The notes under the pieces are model-generated. The model did not search any database and was not told the DNA's origin. It was given only the letters and a program-made list of their open reading frames with translations. Positions 42,163-50,694 of a stretch of 64,000 bases of DNA are shown piece by piece. The DNA is taken from positions 3,348,001 to 3,412,000 of the forward strand of contig NZ_CP015453.1 in NCBI RefSeq assembly GCF_003096095.1, written 5' to 3'. The translations under genes and the position numbers were made by a program. Origin of the DNA: Dietzia psychralcaliphila (GTDB lineage Bacteria; Actinomycetota; Actinomycetes; Mycobacteriales; Mycobacteriaceae). How positions within the stretch are numbered: the stretch's first letter is position 1; each line of letters opens with the position of its first letter.

Positions 42163-42840
42163 ATGACCGCTCACGGGGACGACTCCGGGCTCGCCGGTTC
42201 CACACTGTTCGCCTCGTTGCCGCCGCGCTGCCGGGCCTACCTGACCGACTCCTCCCGGACTGTCGAGGCGCGACCCGGTTCCACGGTGCAGCTGGCCGGG
42301 GAGTCGGTGAGCCGCCTGACGCTGATCGCCTCCGGCGCCCTGCACGTCATCCGGGAGGACCGGTCCGGTCACCAGCGGCATGTCAGGATTCTCGGGCCCG
42401 GCCGTCATCTCGGCCTGGTGGAGTTCGCACTCGGCTGCTCCGCCCGCCACAGCGTCGTCGCCGCCGAGGCGACCACGCTGATCACCGTCTCACACGACGC
42501 CCTGCGCGCAGCGGCCGCCGCGTGCCCGGTCCTCAACGACTCGATCTCACGCGCCCTTGCCGAGAAGGTGGTCGAGTGCGAACAACATCTCGATTGGCTC
42601 ACCTCGGAGGACGTGTCGACGCGGCTGGTCGCCTACCTTCTCTCACTGCCTGCCACGCCCGGCCGGGACGGTCGCTCCCATGTCCGACTACCGATGTCCC
42701 AGTCCGATCTCGCGTCGCACCTGGGGACCACGCCGGAGACGTTGAGCCGTCGCCTCCACGATCTCATCGACTCCGGTGCGATCGAGCGGGTCGCCCGCCG
42801 CGAGTTCGTACTCGAGAACGGTCGGCTCACCAGATACTGA
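42163..42840 (+). CDS. Crp/Fnr-family transcription regulator
   Basis: 225 residues. N-terminal cyclic-nucleotide-like beta barrel ([49 protein letters not shown]), long dimer helix, then winged [35 protein letters not shown]. The recognition helix has Glu-x-x-Ser-Arg as in FNR, which reads TTGAT. The CRP RE-R arrangement is absent. The N-terminal Cys cluster that holds the 4Fe-4S in FNR is absent too; the remaining Cys are scattered. This suggests a DNR-like, haem or other sensor. Its 3' end overlaps the M13 peptidase end by 14 bp. Confidence 0.88.
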   Translation: MTAHGDDSGLAGSTLFASLPPRCRAYLTDSSRTVEARPGSTVQLAGESVSRLTLIASGALHVIREDRSGHQRHVRILGPGRHLGLVEFALGCSARHSVVAAEATTLITVSHDALRAAAAACPVLNDSISRALAEKVVECEQHLDWLTSEDVSTRLVAYLLSLPATPGRDGRSHVRLPMSQSDLASHLGTTPETLSRRLHDLIDSGAIERVARREFVLENGRLTRY

Positions 42841-44848
42841 CGCGCTCCTCGGGGGCCAGCCACAATCCGTCGCCCTCGGTCACCCCGAACGCGGCGTGGA
42901 AGTCGTCGAGGTTCCTGACCACCTGGTTGCAGCGGAACTCCGGCGGGGAGTGCGGATCCACCGCGAGCCGGCGAGCGGCCTCCTCGGCGCGGGTCTTGGT
43001 GCGCCACACGATCGCCCACGAGGTGATGAGCCGCTGGATGCCGCTCATGCCGTCGATCTCCGGACCGACGTCCGTCCCCTCCGCCGGCTGCCCGTCAGAA
43101 CCCTGCCCGGTCGAACCCTGCGCCAGCCGGTAGGCCAGCAGCGCGATGGTCAGCCCACCGAGGTCGCCGATGTTCTCGCCGACGGTGAACGCCCCGTTGA
43201 CGTGGTCCTTCTCGGGGTCCAGACCGTCCGGGGTCAGGCCCTGGTACTGGTCGATCAACGCCTCCACCCGCGTGGAGAACGCGGACCGGTCGTCGTCGGT
43301 CCACCAGTCGACGAGGTTGCCGTCGCCGTCGTACTTCGATCCCTGGTCGTCGAACCCGTGGCCGATCTCGTGACCGATCACGGCGCCGATCGCGCCGTAG
43401 TTGGCGGCGTCGTCGGCATCGGCGTCGAAGAACGGGGGCTGGAGGATGGCGGCCGGGAACACGATCTCGTTCATCACCGGGTTGTAGTAGGCGTTGACCG
43501 TCTGCGGGGTCATGTGCCATTCACCGCGGTCGACCGGGCCGCCGAGCTTGCCCAGCTCGTAACCGTGCTCGAACTCTGCGGACCGCCTCACGTTGCCGAG
43601 CAGGTCATCAGGGCGCACCTCGAGCGCCGAGTAGTCGCGCCACGTGTCCGGGTAGCCGATCTTGGGGACGAACGCCTCGAGCTTGGCCTGCGCCCGCTCG
43701 CGGGTCTCCGGGGTCATCCACGGCAGCCGTGCGATGGAGTAGCGGTAGGCCGCGGTGAGGTTCTCGACCAGTTCCACCATCCGCGCCTTGTGGCCGGGCG
43801 GGAAGTGGCGGGCGACGTACTCCTTGCCCACCTCCTCGCCGAGCGCCGACTCGACCGCTCCCACACCGCGCTTCCACCGGGCCTTGATCTCCTCGGTGCC
43901 GGACATCGCGGTGCCGTAGAAGCGGAAGTTCTCCTCCACCAGATCGCTGGTCAGGTAGGGCGCGCGCGAGCCGAGGACGCGCCAGCGCAGCCACTCCTTC
44001 CACGTCTCCAGCGGTTCGGTCGACCACAGCTCGGCGACCGCGGTGAGGAAGTCGGGCTGCATGGCCACGAGTCGGCCGAAGGTCTCCTCCGTGCCGCCCA
44101 CCTCGCGGGCCCAGTCGTGCCACGGGAAACCGGGCGCCAGACCGGGCAGCTCGTCCCACGTGACGGGGTTGTAGGTCTTATCGGCGTCGCGGCGGGCCAC
44201 CACGTCCCAGTGGGCGGCGGCGATGCGGGTCTCCAGCGCCACGATCCGCTCGGCGCGGGCCCGGGCGTCGTCGTCTCCCGACAGGCCCGCGAGTACGAAC
44301 ATCCGCGCCGCGTGGGCGGTGTACTGCTCGCGCAGCTCCGCGTACTGGTCCTCGCGGTAGAACGACTCGTCAGGCAGGCCGATGCCGTACTGCACGAGGT
44401 ACAGGATGTACTCGGTGGAGTTCTTGGCGTCGTTGTTGACGTAGGCGCCGATCAGCCCGGCCACGCCCACCTTCTCCAGCCGCGCCATGGCCAGTGCGAG
44501 CGCGCCCGGGTCGGTGGCGGCGTCGATCTCCGACAGGTCCGGCGCGAGCGCGGCGACACCCGCGGCCTCGACCGAGTCGGTGTCCATGAAGGAGGCGTAG
44601 AACGCCCCGATCTGTGACTCCACCGGGGCGTCGGTGATGATGTCGCGCACCCGCTCCTCCGACAGGTCGCGCAGGGCGAGGAACGCCCCGTCGATCGGCC
44701 GGTCTGCGGGTATCACGTGATCGCGGATCCAGGTGCCGTTGACGTGCCGGTAGAGGTCGTCCTGGGGCCGGACGTCCCTGTCGACGTACTGCAGGTCGAG
44801 GCCCGAGGAGCGGGATTCGTCGGTCGTGGGGATCTCGGTCGCTGTCAT
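42827..44848 (-). CDS. M13-family zinc metallopeptidase (PepO/neprilysin-like)
   Basis: 673 residues. The zinc motif GHEIGH is at 492-497 (His493, Glu494, His497) followed by GFDDQGSKYDGDGN and GENIGDLGGLTIALLAY, giving the third ligand in ENIGD. VNAYYNPVMNEIVFPAAIL is the typical substrate-binding block. There is no signal peptide, which is common for bacterial PepO-like members. It is a broad peptidase for short peptides. Tail-to-tail overlap with the Crp/Fnr gene. Confidence 0.94.
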   Translation of the reverse strand: MTATEIPTTDESRSSGLDLQYVDRDVRPQDDLYRHVNGTWIRDHVIPADRPIDGAFLALRDLSEERVRDIITDAPVESQIGAFYASFMDTDSVEAAGVAALAPDLSEIDAATDPGALALAMARLEKVGVAGLIGAYVNNDAKNSTEYILYLVQYGIGLPDESFYREDQYAELREQYTAHAARMFVLAGLSGDDDARARAERIVALETRIAAAHWDVVARRDADKTYNPVTWDELPGLAPGFPWHDWAREVGGTEETFGRLVAMQPDFLTAVAELWSTEPLETWKEWLRWRVLGSRAPYLTSDLVEENFRFYGTAMSGTEEIKARWKRGVGAVESALGEEVGKEYVARHFPPGHKARMVELVENLTAAYRYSIARLPWMTPETRERAQAKLEAFVPKIGYPDTWRDYSALEVRPDDLLGNVRRSAEFEHGYELGKLGGPVDRGEWHMTPQTVNAYYNPVMNEIVFPAAILQPPFFDADADDAANYGAIGAVIGHEIGHGFDDQGSKYDGDGNLVDWWTDDDRSAFSTRVEALIDQYQGLTPDGLDPEKDHVNGAFTVGENIGDLGGLTIALLAYRLAQGSTGQGSDGQPAEGTDVGPEIDGMSGIQRLITSWAIVWRTKTRAEEAARRLAVDPHSPPEFRCNQVVRNLDDFHAAFGVTEGDGLWLAPEERVSIW

Positions 44849-44915
44849 GCGACCAGGTTACGGAAGGTCCGGCGCTGGGTCCTTCACGAGCCGTGTCCGT
44901 CAGGAGCCGGGTCCG

Positions 44916-45575
44916 TCAGTGGAAGCCGTTCCGGAGGTTGTGCGCCTTGGCACCCGAGTAGCCGTCGATCATCCCCCAGACCCAGAAGCCGAGCATGATC
45001 GGGATTCCGATCAGGACCACGGACAGCAAGATGCCGAGGAAGTACCCGGCCATGATGCCGATCCCCTTGCCCGTCTCGCCGTTGATCAACGTGCCGAGTC
45101 CGGGCAGGAAGAAGGACAAGACCAGCGACAGTGCCGGCTCCTTACGCGAGACTCCGTAGTTCGGCGCGTACGGATGCATCGCGCCGTAACCCGGTGAGAC
45201 GTAGGGCTGAACGCCATAGGGGTGCTCCCCGAACGGCTGGTTTCCGAACGGCTGGGCTCCGTACGGCTGGTTTCCGAACGGCTGGGCTCCGTACGGCTGG
45301 TTTCCGAACGGCTGGTTTTCGAACGACTGGGTCCCGTAGGGCTGATTTCCGAAGGGCTGGGTCCCGAAGGGCTGATTTCCGTACGGCTGGGATCCATAGG
45401 TGCCGGGGCTGTAGGGCTGGTCCCCGTGGAACTGGTCCCCGTACGGCGACTGGAAGCCGTATGGCTGAGTGCCCGGCGAGTACGGGTCCCCGGGGTTGGA
45501 CTGGTCACCGTATGCCGACCCGTAACCGTCGGGGTCGCCGCCGTGGGACTCGGGATTCTCGGACGGGGTGGTCAT
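44916..45575 (-). CDS. TM2-like membrane protein with NQPYG/NQPFG repeats
   Basis: 219 residues from ATG 45575. The first 130 residues are a proline/glutamine/aromatic-rich, disordered repeat (GNQPFG, GAQPFG, GNQPYG units of 5 residues). The C-terminal 75 residues form a TM2-like module: LSLVLSFFLPGLGTLINGETGKGIGI, then MAGYFLGILLSVVLIGIPIM and FWVWGMIDGYSGAKAHN. The repeat is encoded by a 15-bp array at about 45226-45400. The function is unknown; such proteins often sit at the inner membrane with other envelope factors. Confidence 0.85.
   Translation of the reverse strand: MTTPSENPESHGGDPDGYGSAYGDQSNPGDPYSPGTQPYGFQSPYGDQFHGDQPYSPGTYGSQPYGNQPFGTQPFGNQPYGTQSFENQPFGNQPYGAQPFGNQPYGAQPFGNQPFGEHPYGVQPYVSPGYGAMHPYAPNYGVSRKEPALSLVLSFFLPGLGTLINGETGKGIGIMAGYFLGILLSVVLIGIPIMLGFWVWGMIDGYSGAKAHNLRNGFH
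45226..45400. repeat. 15-bp tandem repeats inside the TM2-like gene
   Basis: About eleven imperfect 15-bp units of the type TCCGAACGGCTGGTT encode the 5-residue NQPFG series. Two longer stretches repeat with 30-bp period and look nearly identical. Confidence 0.85.
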
Positions 45576-45622
45576 ACGTCGACAGTAGCGCGGTGGGACG
45601 ACGGCGCGGTCGCGAGCCGGTC

Positions 45623-46135
45623 TCAGTTGCGCGCGGCCATCCCGGGACGAGCCCAGATGTCGGCGCAGTCGACACACGCGTCCTCCGACACGACCCCTGC
45701 CCGCTGCAGTTGCCCGTACATCCAGCACCCCAGGCAGAAGCCCAGGGCTGCCTCCGCGAGGGCGGCCGCCACCAGCACGCCCAGGACCACGACCCCGGCC
45801 ACTGTCAACCCACCGAGGAACAACCCGAGGGCGACCGAGGACATGACCAGGCCGATCGTCTGGGCGAATCGCTTGGGTGCACCGGCGACCAGCTTGGGCT
45901 CGGAGCTGACCCGCGGTGCCAACACGTGCACCGAGAGCCTGCCGAACGGCGAGTACCGCGGCCCCCCGGCCACCCGCAGGGCAAAACCGATGACCAGCGC
46001 CGCGGCGAGCCAGGTCTGCACCGGCGGCGGAACGAGCATCGTCACCACCGCGAGCGTCACGACGAGACCGGCGGTGCACCGGGCTGCGTAGTCGTTGACG
46101 ACCTCCGGGAATGCGAACACCTCTCGCAGGCTCAT
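45623..46135 (-). CDS. DUF4395 membrane protein with CxxC motifs
   Basis: 170 residues from ATG 46135 (GAGGAGG upstream on the minus strand; an upstream in-frame start at 46168 lacks this). About four membrane spans. Two Cys pairs are visible near the C-terminus: GFCLGCWMY and DACVDCADIW. DUF4395 proteins are found beside thioredoxin or sulfurtransferase-like genes, suggesting thiol redox chemistry, but none is adjacent here. It faces a lipoprotein gene across a McbR-type palindrome. Confidence 0.85.
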   Translation of the reverse strand: MSLREVFAFPEVVNDYAARCTAGLVVTLAVVTMLVPPPVQTWLAAALVIGFALRVAGGPRYSPFGRLSVHVLAPRVSSEPKLVAGAPKRFAQTIGLVMSSVALGLFLGGLTVAGVVVLGVLVAAALAEAALGFCLGCWMYGQLQRAGVVSEDACVDCADIWARPGMAARN

Positions 46136-46181
46136 ACCCGACCTCCTCGACTTCTCGACACCGTGCACAACGGCAACACAT

Positions 46182-46199
46182 ATAGACAGATCTGTCTAT
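46182..46199. promoter_or_regulatory. McbR-type palindromic operator
   Basis: ATAGACAGATCTGTCTAT is a perfect 18-bp palindrome and contains TAGAC-N6-GTCTA, the motif bound by McbR, the TetR regulator of sulfur amino-acid metabolism in Corynebacterium. It sits between the divergent DUF4395 and lipoprotein genes, 47 bp from the first and 60 bp from the second. Confidence 0.75.
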
Positions 46200-46258
46200 C
46201 CATGTCCCGAGAGTACGCCTCTGCCCGCGAAAGTCCCAGTCCGGTTATCCTCCAGGGC

Positions 46259-46684
46259 ATGGCACACCGGAGACCAGCGGCCCACCGGGCCTGCAGCGTG
46301 ATCGCCGCGGCCGCCGGCCTCGCCCTGGCCGCCGGCGGCTGCGGGCAGGTGACCCCCGGTGAGCAGTCCACGACCACCGCCGGATCCGGCGCCCCCGCCA
46401 CCTCGATCGCGAGCGGGACCACCGCGGCGCCCGCCCCCTCCCCCGGCCCGGATGCCACGCCCGGGTGCGAGGTCCTGGTCGAGCCGGTCCACCGCCTGGT
46501 CACCGATCAGGTCGACACCGAGGTCGGCTCCGAAGAGGTGCGGCGCCTGGCCGACGGCGTGGAGGACAACGCCCTGTCCGCGGTGGCGAGCCGGATCTCG
46601 GGACTGGTACTCCAACCCGGCGCCGACCCCTCGGCCGTCGACGAACAGTGGGGGCAGTTCGCTCAACTCTGCGATCTGGACTGA
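46259..46684 (+). CDS. Small lipoprotein, 141 residues
   Basis: ATG 46259, preceded by CAGGGC. Signal peptide with lipobox GLALAAGGC, then a Thr/Ala/Pro-rich linker of about 40 residues and a small domain with two Cys (GCEVLVEPVHRLVTDQVDTE ... AQLCDLD) that could form one disulphide. An in-frame start at 46202 would overlap the palindrome. Family not recognised. Confidence 0.75.
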   Translation: MAHRRPAAHRACSVIAAAAGLALAAGGCGQVTPGEQSTTTAGSGAPATSIASGTTAAPAPSPGPDATPGCEVLVEPVHRLVTDQVDTEVGSEEVRRLADGVEDNALSAVASRISGLVLQPGADPSAVDEQWGQFAQLCDLD

Positions 46685-46710
46685 CGTACCCCACCCCTAG
46701 GCTGGCGCCC

Positions 46711-47400
46711 GTGCCCCCACCACTTCGCCGCCGATCCGGCTCACCCCGACCGCCCGCCGCCCCGTCCGTGCCGCGACGGGAACAACTCCAGCCACCCCGG
46801 TCCGATCTCGAGCCGGACGGCCTGTGGGACGGCGTGTGGGCCTCCGCCGAGCACGCCCCCTCCCCCGACGAGGGCGCGGCGCACATCGGTGGTGCGGAGA
46901 TCCGCGAGTCAACACTGGAGGGCATCCGCCTGAGCAGCGCCAGGGCCGACTCCCTCCGACTCACCGACGTCGTGGTCAGCGGGTGCGATCTCTCCGGGAT
47001 GGTCGCCGACGGGGCCTCGCTCACCCGGGTCAGGTTCATCGGGTGTCGACTCACCGGCATCGTCCTGTCCGACGCCAGGCTGACCGACGTGTCCTTCGAG
47101 GACTGCCACGCCGACATGATCAACCTGCGGATGGCCCGACTCCAGCGGGTGCGGCTGTCCGCCACCCGCTGCAGGCAGGCCGACCTGCTGGAGGCGCGGG
47201 TTGCGGACCTGTCGACCGACGGCGCGGACCTGCGCGGGGCGACCCTCGAACGGGCGGTGTTCACCGCGGCGGACCTCAGGGGCGCCGACCTGGAGGATGT
47301 GCGGGGCGCGTCCGCCCTCCGCGGGGCGATCATCTCGCCTGAGCAGGTCCTCGGGGTCGGCCTGTCGTTGATCGGCGAAGCGGGGATCAGGGTCGAATGA
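46711..47400 (+). CDS. Pentapeptide-repeat protein
   Basis: 229 residues from GTG 46711, 26 bp after the lipoprotein. The middle and C-terminal parts are a right-handed beta helix of A(D/N)LxX pentapeptides, for example SGCDLSGMVADGASLTRVRF, DGADLRGATLERAVF and ADLRGADLEDVRGA. The first 65 residues are Pro/Arg-rich and disordered. Some pentapeptide proteins mimic DNA and protect gyrase; there is no quinolone-resistance signature to claim here. Confidence 0.88.
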   Translation: MPPPLRRRSGSPRPPAAPSVPRREQLQPPRSDLEPDGLWDGVWASAEHAPSPDEGAAHIGGAEIRESTLEGIRLSSARADSLRLTDVVVSGCDLSGMVADGASLTRVRFIGCRLTGIVLSDARLTDVSFEDCHADMINLRMARLQRVRLSATRCRQADLLEARVADLSTDGADLRGATLERAVFTAADLRGADLEDVRGASALRGAIISPEQVLGVGLSLIGEAGIRVE

Positions 47401-47444
47401 GCAGGGTCGAATGAGCAGGGTGGCGCGAACAGCGCGGAGTGCGC

Positions 47445-47717
47445 TCAGGGCAGATGGGAGGCGGCGTCGCGCCACTGGTTGACGGCCCGGTTGATCACTG
47501 CCTGGAGGCGGAGGACCTGGTCGCGGTCGGTGAGGGTGATGCCGTCGACCCCGGTCCGCAGGAAGAGTTCCGGCACCCCACGTCCGGCGCCGTTCTCGTC
47601 GAGGACCACCTTCTCGGCGACCATCACCTCGAGAACCGCGTCGTCGGCCGGCCCGTCGACCTCGGCGATGAGGTCATGGCGGAAGCGAGGGGTCGAAAAA
47701 TCTACTGCATCGGTCAC
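47445..47717 (-). CDS. Small conserved protein of unknown function
   Basis: About 90 residues from GTG 47717 (VTDAVDFSTPRFRHDLIAEV); a frame open to 47753 would add 12 residues. Composition is acidic and soluble, with ends in VINRAVNQWRDAASHLP. There is no recognised domain or signal. It converges on the pentapeptide gene with a 44-bp gap. The gene is well formed in codon use but not identified. Confidence 0.65.
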   Translation of the reverse strand: MTDAVDFSTPRFRHDLIAEVDGPADDAVLEVMVAEKVVLDENGAGRGVPELFLRTGVDGITLTDRDQVLRLQAVINRAVNQWRDAASHLP

Positions 47718-47798
47718 GAGGGGCACTCCCGACTGGAACGGTGGGACAACCACAAGGGTAGGGGCGAAAAGTCGCTAATCGTACTCGTGGGGCAGCGT

Positions 47799-47825
47799 GT
47801 TACGGGTTGTAACGGATCCGTGACC
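47799..47825 (+). promoter_or_regulatory. Direct repeats resembling MtrA boxes upstream of the lysozyme gene
   Basis: Three GTNAC motifs lie in register with the helix: GTTAC (47799-47803), GTAAC (47809-47813) and GTGACC (47820-47825), spaced 10 and 11 bp. Similar direct GTNAC repeats are bound by MtrA, which controls cell-wall hydrolases in actinobacteria. They lie about 100 bp before the GH25 start. An inverted repeat follows at 47826-47854 (CACGCCAC/GTGGCGTG). Confidence 0.5.
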
Positions 47826-47922
47826 CACGCCACCCTCTCCACGGACGTGGCGTGAGCGGAAAATGTGAAAAAAGTTGCGCGAGTTGCTTGTGTGACAGTT
47901 GTTGCTCGCTGATACTCCCCCT

Positions 47923-48921
47923 ATGACACCTGTCGGCCAATCGGCCCACCGTGCCCTCCTGCCCCGCCTTATCGTGGCCCTCGCATCCGCGGCCGCCCTG
48001 GCGCTCGGCCTCCTCGTCGTCGTCATATCTCCCCGCGCCGACGCCGTCGTCCCCCTCTCCCCCGCTTTCGACGGCCTGGCCCGAGGCATCGACTCCTCCA
48101 GTTGGCAGCACCCACACGGCGCACCCGTCGACTGGCACGCGGCCGCCGCGTCCGGCCAGTCCTTCGCCTTTATCAAGGCCACCGAGGGCACAGGCCCCGC
48201 CAACCGCTACTACGAGGCGGACGTCGAACAGGCCCGGGCCTCCGGCATGGCCGTGGGCAGTTACCACAAGGCCCGGCCCGCGATGGATCCCTCGGTCCAG
48301 GCGCGCGCCTTCGCCGCCCGCCTGCAGTCCGTGGGTGGTCAGCAGCTGCCGCCGGTACTCGACATCGAGACCGACGAGGGGAAGAACCCGGAGGAGCTGA
48401 TCGAGTGGACGCGCGTCTTCCTCACCGAGCTCCAGCACCTGACCGGGCGGACCCCGATCATCTACACGTACCGCTTCTTCTGGATCGACCGGATGGCCAA
48501 CACCACGCAGTTCTCGGAGTACCCGCTGTGGCTGGCCGAGTACGGGGTCCCGGAGCCGACCCTTCCCGTGATCGGCGGCTGGACCGAGTGGTCGTTCTGG
48601 CAGAACTCGGAGACCGGCGCGGTGCCGGGCTTCACCGGCCCCGTCGACCTCAACGTCTTCGCCGGGACGCACGAGGACATCTGGGCGTGGGTGGGCCCCG
48701 TCACGCCGGGTGAGGCGCCCGCGCACGAACCGGCCCCCGCACCAGCACCCGAGCCGGTCCCCGATCCGGCGCCCGAACCCGCCCCGGGTCCCGGCGGACC
48801 GGCGGAGCCCGTGACCGTCGCGATCCCGGAGGGCATACCCACCCCGGACGGCGTCAGGCTGCCCGAGACCGTCACCGTCCCGGCCCACATGCTCGATCAG
48901 ATCCCGCCCGAGTTCCGCTAG
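47923..48921 (+). CDS. GH25 lysozyme, secreted
   Basis: 332 residues from ATG 47923. A basic, then hydrophobic signal-anchor (LLPRLIVALASAAALALGLL) is followed by the GH25 barrel: ARGIDSSSWQHP, FAFIKATEGT, PPVLDIETDEGKNP (catalytic Asp/Glu region) and SFWQNSETGAVPGF. The C-terminus is a Pro/Ala-rich linker (about 270-300) with EPVTVAIPEGIPTPDGVRLPETV. It cleaves the muramic acid bond in peptidoglycan. Candidate for MtrA-like regulation. Confidence 0.94.
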   Translation: MTPVGQSAHRALLPRLIVALASAAALALGLLVVVISPRADAVVPLSPAFDGLARGIDSSSWQHPHGAPVDWHAAAASGQSFAFIKATEGTGPANRYYEADVEQARASGMAVGSYHKARPAMDPSVQARAFAARLQSVGGQQLPPVLDIETDEGKNPEELIEWTRVFLTELQHLTGRTPIIYTYRFFWIDRMANTTQFSEYPLWLAEYGVPEPTLPVIGGWTEWSFWQNSETGAVPGFTGPVDLNVFAGTHEDIWAWVGPVTPGEAPAHEPAPAPAPEPVPDPAPEPAPGPGGPAEPVTVAIPEGIPTPDGVRLPETVTVPAHMLDQIPPEFR

Positions 48922-48948
48922 GGGTTCTGACGAGCTAGGCCTGACGAG

Positions 48949-49320
48949 TTAGGCCGCCCGACGCCGGGACAGCGCCGCGCGCACGGCCCGCCAGCCCACG
49001 AGGAACACGGCGGTAGCGATCGCGGCCACCAGGATGAAGCTCCAGTGCGGTACCCGCCCGTCACCGAGACCGCGGATCAGCATCCCGCCGACGAGGGTGG
49101 TGATCCACACCAGCACGCCCGAGCGGACGGTCGACGGATCGCGTCGCGCGGCCAGCACCACGATCCACCCCAGCACCAGTCCCACCAGGAACGGCCACGC
49201 CGTGTCCCACACCTGCCCGATGCCGAGGCCCTCGGAATGGGCGCCACGCCCGAAGGTCGCGAACACCACCACCAGAGCGGCGTCCAGAAGGAAGACCAGC
49301 GGCAGCGCCACCCCGATCAC
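48949..49320 (-). CDS. DUF3054 membrane protein
   Basis: 123 residues with four membrane spans (VALPLVFLLDAALVVVFATF, WPFLVGLVLGWIVVLAA, SGVLVWITTLVGGMLI, WSFILVAAIATAVFLVGW). The first span and FGRGAHSEG loop match DUF3054. Its start overlaps the flippase-like stop by 4 bp (ATGA). Function unknown. Confidence 0.88.
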   Translation of the reverse strand: MIGVALPLVFLLDAALVVVFATFGRGAHSEGLGIGQVWDTAWPFLVGLVLGWIVVLAARRDPSTVRSGVLVWITTLVGGMLIRGLGDGRVPHWSFILVAAIATAVFLVGWRAVRAALSRRRAA

Positions 49321-50630
49321 CGCTCTCTCTCGTCACGGCGCTCCGCGCCACTCACCGAACAGGAGTCCTCGCCGCTCTCGTCGCTCGTTGGTGCGTCGTC
49401 GCGGACGCGCAGGAGATGGATCGGTCCGGAGTCGTGGTGGATGGTCGGGCGCCACGGGGAGCCCTTCATCGGCCACACCGCGGCGACACCGGCCTGCGGG
49501 GCGGCGGTGACAGCCGACCGGACGGGGACGGAACGAGATGACGACGACGACGAGGAGTCCTCGCGCGAAGGGGTGCCGTCCCCGGGTGCGGCATCGGGAT
49601 CGACCTCCACCGCGCCACGGTAGAAGAGGAAGAAGACCACCCACCCGGCCAGCGCGACCAGGACGAAGCTGACGATGCGATAGAGGAACACCGCCGCGAA
49701 CGCCTGGTGCGCACCGAGCCCGCCCGCGGTGAGTGCGGTGATGAGCGCGAACTCGACCGTCCCGAGCCCGCCGGGGGTGATCGGTGCCGAGGCCACGATC
49801 TTGCCGGTGACGTACGCGATGCACAGACCGCCGATGCTGGGCTGGGCCCCCACCGCGTGGGCGGCCGCCCAGAGGCAACCGATGTCGGCGACCCAGTTGA
49901 GCAGGGAGAACGCGAAGGCCTTGGAGAACTGGGTCTTGGTCATCTCGACCGCCTCGGCCTGCTTCACGATCTTGCGTACCCCGGTGGCACCGTGATCGGC
50001 GGGCTTGCGGCGCCGGGCGTTGACCCACGCCAGCAGCGCCAGCAGGGCCTCCTCGATCCTGTCCGGGTTCCGGGCGGCCCACTGCACCACCACGACGATC
50101 GCCACGAGGCCGGCGGCGGACAGCATCAACAGGAACGGGTTGGAGACACGCCCCACCAGGAAGAAGCCCATCAGCGCGAGCAACACGATGCCCACCGTCG
50201 ACAGCACGCCCGAGATCACCAGCTGCCACGACGCCACCACCCGGGTCGCACCCCACTGGCGGGTCTTGCGGTAGGTCAGTGTGGTTCCGAAGACCTGACC
50301 GCCGGGGATGCAGGTGGAGAACGCGTTGGCGGAGAACACCAGGCCGACACTCTCCCAGTACCCCACCTTGACGCCGGCCGACTGCAGCAGCACCTTCTGC
50401 ACCGAGCCGTAGCTGGACATGGAGAGGTACGAGAACACCAGCGCGACCGCGACCCAGCCCCAGTGCGGACTGACGACCGCCGAGAATCCCTCGGCGAAGA
50501 ACGGCATCTGTCCGCGGAGCCAGTAGAGGACGAACCCCAGGACGGTCAGGGTCGCTACGGCCTTGAACCACGGGTTGACCAGGACCGCCCGGATACGACG
50601 GCGCAGCGTGGCGCCCGGCGTCCCCTTCAT
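49317..50630 (-). CDS. YbhN/AglD-type flippase-like membrane protein (LPG synthase TM domain)
   Basis: 437 residues. About eight spans. Signature parts: FSTCIPGGQVFGTTLTYRKTRQWG, SWQLVISGVLSTVGIVLLAL and SAPITPGGLGTVEFALITAL, as in the UPF0104/AglD membrane domain. There is no synthase catalytic domain. The C-terminal 110 residues are a hydrophilic, disordered tail. It lies 64 bp downstream of the mmpL gene on the same strand. In related organisms such proteins are found in the mmpL3 neighbourhood, so a role in lipid movement across the membrane is plausible. Confidence 0.88.
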   Translation of the reverse strand: MKGTPGATLRRRIRAVLVNPWFKAVATLTVLGFVLYWLRGQMPFFAEGFSAVVSPHWGWVAVALVFSYLSMSSYGSVQKVLLQSAGVKVGYWESVGLVFSANAFSTCIPGGQVFGTTLTYRKTRQWGATRVVASWQLVISGVLSTVGIVLLALMGFFLVGRVSNPFLLMLSAAGLVAIVVVVQWAARNPDRIEEALLALLAWVNARRRKPADHGATGVRKIVKQAEAVEMTKTQFSKAFAFSLLNWVADIGCLWAAAHAVGAQPSIGGLCIAYVTGKIVASAPITPGGLGTVEFALITALTAGGLGAHQAFAAVFLYRIVSFVLVALAGWVVFFLFYRGAVEVDPDAAPGDGTPSREDSSSSSSSRSVPVRSAVTAAPQAGVAAVWPMKGSPWRPTIHHDSGPIHLLRVRDDAPTSDESGEDSCSVSGAERRDERER

Positions 50631-50694
50631 CCCGCCACCATAACCCTCAGGACGGCCCCGGCCCAGGCTCCCACTCCGGAGGCCGGACCGGGCG

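Noticed and set aside
42776-44617. Long plus-strand open frame opposite the M13 peptidase
   Set aside because: Antisense shadow; the minus-strand product has the complete zinc-peptidase motif set.
47754-47922. Possible c-di-AMP (ydaO) riboswitch before the lysozyme
   Set aside because: The 169-bp gap has one small hairpin and GTNAC repeats, but none of the conserved ydaO segments is seen.
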